Assembly: GCA_003665935.1 (NCBI GenBank)
Contig: QPLR01000005.1
Location: 154,627 to 218,626, forward strand
Length of the DNA stretch: 64,000 nucleotides
Source of the DNA: Halobellus sp. Atlit-31R
Lineage (GTDB): Archaea > Halobacteriota > Halobacteria > Halobacteriales > Haloferacaceae
Direction: 5' to 3'
Numbering within the stretch: the stretch's first letter is position 1; every line of letters begins with the position of its first letter. Shown here one piece after another: positions 58,014-64,000 of this stretch. The notes below the pieces were generated by a model. It ran no database searches, was not told the origin of the DNA, and saw nothing but the letters and a program-made list of their open reading frames with translations. A program made the translations under genes and the position numbers.

Positions 58014-58215
58014 TAGTGGTTGATTCGATGATTCACTTATAATACCAACGTCCCTATCAGATGCAATCGTTCTACTGGGGCGGTACTGTAGCACAATTAT
58101 CTCAGATCAGGAATCTGTCTATGTACTAGCTACTGGTGAGATTCGAGATCTCGATAGTCCAGATGGCAACGGTGACGGTGACGCCGACGCCGACGCCGGC
58201 GATCACCACTATTGA

Positions 58216-58340
58216 GCGCTTCGTGTGAGTCGAAAGCGCCGCGAAGGAGGGCCGAAAGCGGCGCACTGGAGAATCGGTTCGGGGTGGTTCAGGTGGCGGG
58301 TGAAAGCCCGCCACCTTACAGCAAGAAGTGTGACCGAAAA
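58216..58340 (+). other. Structured element B, shared with 41.7 kb
   Basis: Hairpin GCGCCGC/GCGGCGC (58236-58264), block GGTGGTTCAGGT (58283-58294), then a strong hairpin GGTGGCGGG/CCCGCCACC (58292-58315). Same order as element A at 41729-41800. Lies between the two csa3 genes. Solo IS200/IS605-type end or small RNA. Confidence 0.5.
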
Positions 58341-58428
58341 AAACGGTGTGTGGTTTTTCAGACTCTGCAGTTCCACCTACACAGGAACCAATCTGGGCAG
58401 TCTCTGCAGTCAGCACAGCTTGCTTAAT

Positions 58429-59097
58429 TCAGCCCTCCTTGTGAAGCAAATTCCGCGCGAACAACCGACCGGTGACTGTGAGTGAAACCGTTTTTGATCG
58501 TTCGCACCTGTGTTTTTCGACCAGGCCCTCCGAAGCGAGTGCGTCAATATGTCGGCTGGCAGTTGAGACAGAGCGCCCCGCCTCCTCAGCAAGTGTCGAG
58601 ATTGTCGTTGGTGACTCATCCGACTGTTCGGCGAGAACACTGAAAACGTCCATAGTGCGTCCGGGTACCCGCGCCATCAGATTCGGGATCGGCGGGCTGA
58701 CACCGCCCCGCTCAATGTCACTGAACATCATCAGATCCCGCACATACTTGTAGTGAGCCATCACGGCGAGAAGAGTCGGAAACATAACGTCGGTCGCTCC
58801 TGCACCGAGACAGACGACCGGTGGTTCGCCGTCAACGAGCACTTGGCTGATCTGATCTGTCGTTTGCATAAAATCGGTAGCGGGTAGTTTCAGGTGCTCA
58901 AACTCCAGCTGGCGTACGACTCCGCTCAGAGTCTCTTTGACGTCTCTAACCGCTTGTTGAGTCCGTTCCTGTGCGCTTGGTTCGGGTTGTTCGGGAGACA
59001 GCAGAATTACTCTGTCACCGGCAGTCATTCCCCGCGCAATGATAGGCCGTGTAACCCGATTTCCGCTGAACCCGAGCGTTGAAACGAAGCGAGTCAC
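58429..59097 (-). CDS. csa3: Csa3-like CARF-HTH regulator 2
   Basis: 222 residues. TLGFSGNRVTRPIIARGMTA, VVCLGAGATDVMFPTLLAVM (CARF, about 1-135), then TTISTLAEEAGRSVSTASRH and EGLVEKHRCERSKTVSLTVT (winged helix). Same domain order as regulator 1 but clearly diverged. It faces away from cas6, so the shared 179-base gap probably carries promoters for both and may be its own target. Confidence 0.82.
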   Translation of the reverse strand: MTRFVSTLGFSGNRVTRPIIARGMTAGDRVILLSPEQPEPSAQERTQQAVRDVKETLSGVVRQLEFEHLKLPATDFMQTTDQISQVLVDGEPPVVCLGAGATDVMFPTLLAVMAHYKYVRDLMMFSDIERGGVSPPIPNLMARVPGRTMDVFSVLAEQSDESPTTISTLAEEAGRSVSTASRHIDALASEGLVEKHRCERSKTVSLTVTGRLFARNLLHKEG

Positions 59098-59205
59098 AGG
59101 GAACTGTTACGTTTGCACTTCACTAAAGTAGTTTGCGACTACCTGAAATAGCCGCAGAAGCCTCTTATCAGTTTGTTCTGGGATCACAGTCCGATACCTT
59201 TGCTT

Positions 59206-59222
59206 TCGTTTATGTTATTTTA
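59206..59222 (+). promoter_or_regulatory. AT-rich promoter candidate for the cas operon
   Basis: The stretch cgtttatgttattttat about 55-70 bases before the cas6 ATG is the best TATA candidate in the csa3-cas6 gap. It would leave a short leader. Confidence 0.35.
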
Positions 59223-59276
59223 TGAATATGTTTTTTGTGTAATGGACGTTTACGGCCTGTGGAGGCAAAAGACAGG

Positions 59277-60179
59277 ATGGACTGGATCAACTGTACGCTC
59301 AAATCGGATACGGGGCGGTTCGCCGTGCCGTATTCGACCGGATATCAGACGTACAGCGGACTCTTGTCACTCATCGACGAGACTGATAGTCAATTAGCGG
59401 ACGAACTTCACGACACATCGTTCGCGTCGTTGACTAACAGTGGGCTAATTGGTTCTTTCGATTGGGGAATCAACAGGGAGTATCAGAAGGGAGTCTACGC
59501 GGACACGGAGTACGAACTCCGGATCGGCGTGACACACCCTGACGACGAAGCGGTGTTCAATGCGCTGACTCAGGCGCTCGTAATAAGCGACTCTCCATTG
59601 GAACTCGCCAATGGGTCGCTCCGGGTAACAGGCGTGGAAACCGAAAGCAGAAGTCATAGCGACATATTGTCGGATGCGGCCGAGTCCGTCGAGCGTGGTG
59701 CCTGTGGCGTACAGATCCAGTTCGAGACCCCGACGTGCTGTAGTCGATACGGAGACGTCTGGGAAGCGCATCCTGATCGAATCCATCTGTTTCAGTCGCT
59801 CGCCGATCGCTGGAACGCAACGACAACAGAAGAGCAGCAGATCACCCTCGGAAGAGAGACACTCGGTAAAGAGTTGTTTACTGTCGCTGACACCGATCAG
59901 TACGAGACTCACAGCATCGTCGTACATCGGCGAGAACCGAACCAGGCGGACTCTGGCGCGGGAGATGAGAGTTCAGCCGTTACCGATGGCGGGACACACC
60001 TAAACGAAGCACAGGGATTCACCGGCAAGTGGACGTACAGATTCAAGGGGGCATCTGCACCCACGAAGACGGCTGTCATCGCCCTAGCGAAGTTCGCTAA
60101 ATTCGGCGGAGTGGGTCGCCACACGGCACGAGGTGCAGGAACTGTCTCTACGACGGTGATCGGGGAGAAGAATGACTGA
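59277..60179 (+). CDS. cas6: Cas6 CRISPR RNA endonuclease
   Basis: 300 residues from the ATG at 59277. The C-terminal Gly-rich loop KFAKFGGVGRHTARGAGTVS is the Cas6 signature; the N-terminal half (GRFAVPYSTGYQTYSGLLSL) and the central RAMP-like strands fit. Cas6 cuts the long CRISPR transcript within the repeats. It starts the operon and overlaps cas10d by eight bases. Confidence 0.88.
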   Translation: MDWINCTLKSDTGRFAVPYSTGYQTYSGLLSLIDETDSQLADELHDTSFASLTNSGLIGSFDWGINREYQKGVYADTEYELRIGVTHPDDEAVFNALTQALVISDSPLELANGSLRVTGVETESRSHSDILSDAAESVERGACGVQIQFETPTCCSRYGDVWEAHPDRIHLFQSLADRWNATTTEEQQITLGRETLGKELFTVADTDQYETHSIVVHRREPNQADSGAGDESSAVTDGGTHLNEAQGFTGKWTYRFKGASAPTKTAVIALAKFAKFGGVGRHTARGAGTVSTTVIGEKND

Positions 60180-62892
60180 CGATAGTCAGTCACGGATCGG
60201 CGAGTTCCCTGGCAGCGACAGCACCGAGAGTGAGACCTCAGAGACGGAGTACGACTTCGAGGTCGACAACCAGGAGTTAATCGAGAAAGCAACGCTAACC
60301 GTACTCAACTACCGGCGACGGATCTTTCAGCCGTTATCTGACGAGAGTAGCGATAGTGTTCAATCAGACGAGGACTCAGACGAGCAAGCGAGACTCAACG
60401 GCTTGGCTGGGAAGATCATCAGCGCTGCAGGGTCGTACGCTGGCAAGTACGAACCACCCGTCGCGCTGAGTACACACATCCTAAACGCGGTTGTTGTTGG
60501 CCTGAACGCGTACGTGTACGATCGAATCGTACGACAGGAGCGGGATACCGACGACGAAGAAGCGGCCCTACTGATCGCTGGATTAGCACTCCACGATGCG
60601 AACAAGTACGTCGGAGCCGAATACGACACGGCTGATCTCGACAGTACAGAAAATAGCGAAGCAGTCCTCGATTACTACTTTGAGCAGGGGGACGATTTCG
60701 GCCTGCTTCCGTTCTTGGATAAGAATACCGAGACCGGTCAGGAGGTGGATATCGCCGACGTGAAATGGTTAGTGCAGCGGACAGAGACCAAAGAGTCGAA
60801 CAGCGAGACACAGGGCCAATCGACACGTCGTGTTAGAGGATTGGAAAAGTACTGTCGTATCGGCGACGGGTTCGTTTCGAAAGAGGGACGAGACGACCTC
60901 GCCAGTGCCGCAGAGTGGTTGGAGCAGTTCTTCGGGGGAGATGGGACTCACGTACATCACCTCCAGTTCAACGAGCTTGAGCAGTCGCTACTGAACAATC
61001 ACCTGCTCGCAACGGTCAAAGAGGTCGTCGAGAATCCCAATAACCCAGCCGTCGCGTCCCCTCCGCACGGAGTGATCCTCGGAAGTACTCCAGACAGTAT
61101 ACTGTACCTCGGGGAGTCGATCGACCGGTCAATCCTACAGGAGGCAGTCACTGATGGCCTGATGGAGCGCGTCACACAACAGCACGACTTCAACGCCAAG
61201 ACCGAGTGGAACTCATTCGAGTACGACATTCTCGCGGAGGTCGACATCTCGTTCCAGACGAAGCGAGAGATCATCGCGGCCGGCTATGCCGCGACACTTC
61301 GGAACGGGAGTGGGACCGATCACGAGTTCGAGTCGATCTCTGATGGGTACAAGGAGGCTCTCCCGGAACTGGCGCGGACGACATTCCGTGAGCAGGATTA
61401 CGAAGAAGCCTTCGACGAGTATCCAACGCTGTACGAGCTCTGGACCGAGGTCTCGACAGGAGAGGAGTACTCTGCGTACTCACAGAAGATCGGATTCCTC
61501 GCCGAGGTGTTCCGACGATACAGGGGCTCCGTCGAAGACGGCTACGATTCAGAGACAATTCGTCAAGAAGTGTCTGACTTCTCGTCAGCACAGCGTGACT
61601 CTCTTAGAGAGGACCTCGCACCGGAATCCGAAGCAGGAGACGTGGTCAGTCAGCGCTTCTTCGAGGTGGGACTCCAGTCGGATATGGAAGTCCCTGCGAG
61701 CGACGAGATGTGCTTCCTCTGTGGACAGCACGCAGAGCGTCAGTACAAGAAAGGTGGCGATGCGTTCTATAAGACACAGAGTTTCTCGCGTCGGGTTGCG
61801 GCAGAGGGCTCGTACAAACGAATCTGTTCGGCCTGCAACCTCGAACACGCGTTGCTTCGCGATATCGTAGAGTCGACAGGGTACTCTGTGGGGAGCGACA
61901 TCAAGATCGCCTTCGTGTACTACGACGAGTTCGTGGGGAACCTCACGATCGGTGCCGAAGGAAATCCGCGGAGATTGGTCCGGTTCCTCACCACATCCGA
62001 CGACGAAGATGAGCTGCCCGACGTCAGCGACCCGTCGCTCGTGGCATCCTCGTTCGTTCCTCAGTATCACCTGCACCCGTTCTATGCGAGTTCGGAGAAC
62101 GATCGACTTCGGGTGGTCCGCGAACTACTGGAGACCGTCGTCAACCGCGGATTCAAAGTCGTGATCGGGAAACCGTTCGCGGGCTTCAGACCTCAGGATG
62201 CGCTCCTGTCGGATCTGAATCCGACCCGTCGGCAAACGACAATCGGAGCAGATCGGATTGAATCGTTTGCCGAGCTGGAGCAGACTCGACGCCTGTTCGA
62301 TATCCTCCGCAGCATCGCGGATAGCAGCGACTACTCGGGCGGGCGTGAGCTTACCAGTATCCAGCGGGACGGTTTCCAACCCATTGCAGCGCTCGTTGCA
62401 CAGGAAAGCGAGTGGTTCGCGTCCGTTCGCGACCGCTCGCACGAACACTTCACGGACGATGGCTTCGACGAAACACAGCAATATATGATGATGCGCGAAG
62501 TGGCCCGTGAGGGCCTCAACGTCTACGGACAGCAGTACAACAGCCGGTACAAGAAGACCAAGGTGTTCAGGCTCGCACTCGACGCCGTCTTAGACAGTCT
62601 CAATAACGGCAAGGAAGGCGAAGAGCTAGAAGAGTACGTCTCGGGCCAGGTGTACAAGTCCGCCATTGAGGAGGACTATGCCGGCCGAGTCACCACCGAG
62701 GAGGTGTCCGAGTTCGTCAACAAACTCTTGAAATTCCTCCGAGAGGATGACTCACTGGATAAGCAGGCACTGAGCCGTCGTCGAAATACGCTAACGAATG
62801 CGTATCTGTTTGCGTACGACCGCCTGCTGAACGAACTCAGACAGGAGGACGAGGCGTCTGAGACGTCTGCCGAAGCCGAGAGTGACGACTGA
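60172..62892 (+). CDS. cas10d: Cas10d, large subunit of the type I-D complex
   Basis: 906 residues. HD nuclease part near the N-terminus: STHILNAVV (His about 101) and LALHDANKYV (His-Asp about 140). A zinc finger of two Cys pairs, CFLC at about 513 and CSAC at about 552. In type I-D the HD nuclease is fused to the Cas10-like large subunit rather than to Cas3, which is what is seen. Length fits. It should cut target DNA as part of the effector. Confidence 0.85.
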   Translation: MTDDSQSRIGEFPGSDSTESETSETEYDFEVDNQELIEKATLTVLNYRRRIFQPLSDESSDSVQSDEDSDEQARLNGLAGKIISAAGSYAGKYEPPVALSTHILNAVVVGLNAYVYDRIVRQERDTDDEEAALLIAGLALHDANKYVGAEYDTADLDSTENSEAVLDYYFEQGDDFGLLPFLDKNTETGQEVDIADVKWLVQRTETKESNSETQGQSTRRVRGLEKYCRIGDGFVSKEGRDDLASAAEWLEQFFGGDGTHVHHLQFNELEQSLLNNHLLATVKEVVENPNNPAVASPPHGVILGSTPDSILYLGESIDRSILQEAVTDGLMERVTQQHDFNAKTEWNSFEYDILAEVDISFQTKREIIAAGYAATLRNGSGTDHEFESISDGYKEALPELARTTFREQDYEEAFDEYPTLYELWTEVSTGEEYSAYSQKIGFLAEVFRRYRGSVEDGYDSETIRQEVSDFSSAQRDSLREDLAPESEAGDVVSQRFFEVGLQSDMEVPASDEMCFLCGQHAERQYKKGGDAFYKTQSFSRRVAAEGSYKRICSACNLEHALLRDIVESTGYSVGSDIKIAFVYYDEFVGNLTIGAEGNPRRLVRFLTTSDDEDELPDVSDPSLVASSFVPQYHLHPFYASSENDRLRVVRELLETVVNRGFKVVIGKPFAGFRPQDALLSDLNPTRRQTTIGADRIESFAELEQTRRLFDILRSIADSSDYSGGRELTSIQRDGFQPIAALVAQESEWFASVRDRSHEHFTDDGFDETQQYMMMREVAREGLNVYGQQYNSRYKKTKVFRLALDAVLDSLNNGKEGEELEEYVSGQVYKSAIEEDYAGRVTTEEVSEFVNKLLKFLREDDSLDKQALSRRRNTLTNAYLFAYDRLLNELRQEDEASETSAEAESDD

Positions 62893-62936
62893 GGAAGCAC
62901 AGCTATCGAAGCAACACATCAGCACCTAATACAACA

Positions 62937-63890
62937 ATGAGTCAAACTGCGACAGAGATCGACTTTCCGGAGCGCGGCTTCGTCGACGAGTACAGCTACT
63001 ATATGACCCAGCGGCCGACGGTCGTCCTCGCGATCGAACGCGAGGTCGTCGACCCGCTTCTTATTCGGAACACAGAGCAAGATCGAGCTGAGACACAGGT
63101 CATCAACGACGTGACTCGGGCTCAGTCGAACCCGGAGAAGTTCACCACGAAAGAGCGACTGAGCGGACTCCACCTGCTCCGAGAACTCGATAAGGAGCAG
63201 GAGGATCTCATTCACGACGAGTACGTGTACAACGAACCGCCGGGACTCCAGGAGGCTATCAATATGGACACGCTGACCTATGGAATCACCGGGACCGGCG
63301 ACGAGGACTACGGGATGAAGTCCCGATTGGTCGCGGGGTACACGTACACGACCGGAGAGTACGACATTATGGACGCGGAAGTCCGGAACAAGGCGCACGA
63401 GTCCGGCACTATGAACTACGACGACGACGGCGATATGAAGCACTCCCAAGGGCTCTACGAACAGGTTCGAGTCCAGCCAGGGAACTCGTTCGTCCACTTC
63501 TTGTCCATCGAGGCCGGAACCCCCGGGATGCTCGCATACGCACTCCACAACGTCCTCAATACGCACGGATACGGCGCGAGAGAGACCCGGAGCGGGAAGA
63601 CGATCGAGAACCACGTCCGGGCGCTGGTTCTCGCCGACCATCCGGCGCTCCTCTCCGTGGGTGAGTTCCTCTCGAAACACGATCCCGAAACGGTCGAGAG
63701 CAGTGACATCGGGAACGCTCTCGGGAACTACCTCAACGCCCAGCGGCGGGCCAACTGGTCCGTGTACGGTGACGAAGGCGTCTCGAACACCGATCCGTTC
63801 CCCGAGTGGTTCACGACGCTGAAGGCAGTCGCTGGCCGGCAGCGCCCCGATGCAACCGACATACTGTACGAACCATCCGTCTTTAGTTAG
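62937..63890 (+). CDS. csc2: Csc2 (Cas7d) backbone subunit
   Basis: 317 residues. FPERGFVDEYSYYMTQRPTV, ALIEREVVDPLLIRNT-like lead, then GNSFVHFLSIEAGTPGMLAY and THGYGARETRSGKTIENHV, typical of Csc2 of type I-D systems. Csc2 forms the helical backbone along the CRISPR RNA. Lies 44 bases after cas10d. Csc1 and the cas3'/cas4/cas1/cas2 genes are expected beyond the window. Confidence 0.85.
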   Translation: MSQTATEIDFPERGFVDEYSYYMTQRPTVVLAIEREVVDPLLIRNTEQDRAETQVINDVTRAQSNPEKFTTKERLSGLHLLRELDKEQEDLIHDEYVYNEPPGLQEAINMDTLTYGITGTGDEDYGMKSRLVAGYTYTTGEYDIMDAEVRNKAHESGTMNYDDDGDMKHSQGLYEQVRVQPGNSFVHFLSIEAGTPGMLAYALHNVLNTHGYGARETRSGKTIENHVRALVLADHPALLSVGEFLSKHDPETVESSDIGNALGNYLNAQRRANWSVYGDEGVSNTDPFPEWFTTLKAVAGRQRPDATDILYEPSVFS

Positions 63891-63902
63891 TCGAGAAACC
63901 GC

Positions 63903-64000
63903 GTGACAGCGACGGCTTATCGAGGCTACTTTTCGAGAGGAATGAGGAGGTATCCGCTGTGCACACAGACGCCTCCTCATCAAGAATCATGCGTCGGCTC
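63903..64000 (+). CDS. Start of a further frame, possibly csc1, cut by the window
   Basis: GTG at 63903, frame MTATAYRGYFSRGMRR, open to the window end. Type I-D order would place csc1 here, and the first nine residues could start such a protein, but the rest does not look like Csc1 in this frame. It may be frameshifted, another gene or chance. Confidence 0.25.
   Translation, partial: MTATAYRGYFSRGMRRYPLCTQTPPHQESCVG

Noticed and set aside
60172..62892. Reading the large Cas protein as Cas8b of type I-B
   Set aside because: An N-terminal HD motif together with a central zinc finger and a following Csc2 gene point to Cas10d of type I-D.
59098..64000. Search for a CRISPR repeat-spacer array next to the cas genes
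   Set aside because: No regularly spaced repeats are present in the window; any array lies outside.

Overview
The window looks like part of a haloarchaeal genome (class Halobacteria). Three things point there: GC-rich DNA with strongly acidic encoded proteins, many haloarchaea-type families (RecA-like ATPase, UbiA lipid synthase, twin-arginine lipoprotein, HTH and ribbon-helix-helix regulators), and many short stop-start overlaps within gene strings. A genus cannot be named from the sequence alone. No tRNA, rRNA or CRISPR repeat array was recognised.

Region 1 (1-11.5 kb) is ordinary chromosome: the end of an ABC-2 permease, a coiled-coil protein, a CoA-binding protein, a KaiC/RecA-like ATPase, the archaeal lipid prenyltransferase, a LolA-like secreted protein beside a MacB-type ABC exporter pair, a LUD protein, an MscS channel and a PAS histidine kinase.

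Region 2 (11.6-29.7 kb) is an integrated element that has been broken up. A tightly overlapping string of small DNA-binding and zinc-finger genes (11.6-14.7 kb) is followed by toxin-antitoxin modules (VapBC, HicAB, a TumE-like pair, a dead PIN locus), a lipoprotein, a 7TM histidine kinase with a truncated receiver domain, a lactonase with its HxlR regulator, many solo repeats or IS ends, and an intact tyrosine integrase at 28.8 kb. At 19.0-19.8 kb lies a rearranged relic of a sister element, in which a dead integrase is joined to paralogues of the small zinc-finger genes.

Region 3 (29.9-41.6 kb) is one co-oriented gene string whose products are nearly all membrane or surface proteins, plus one P-loop protein. 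The plan recalls pleomorphic haloviruses and plasmid-vesicle plasmids. The central part of its 972-residue surface protein has a different base composition, which suggests a swapped domain.

Region 4 (41.7-64 kb) is a defence island. A restriction-modification core (C5 methyltransferase, T/G-type glycosylase, divergent second methyltransferase, GIY-YIG nuclease) is bracketed by two diverged copies of a three-gene GHKL-ATPase module facing outward in mirror image. It is followed by an HNH nuclease gene, decayed restriction-gene tails, two Csa3-like regulators and the start of a type I-D CRISPR-Cas operon (cas6, cas10d, csc2) that runs off the window. The mirror-image GHKL/restriction locus is the best candidate here for an undescribed system.
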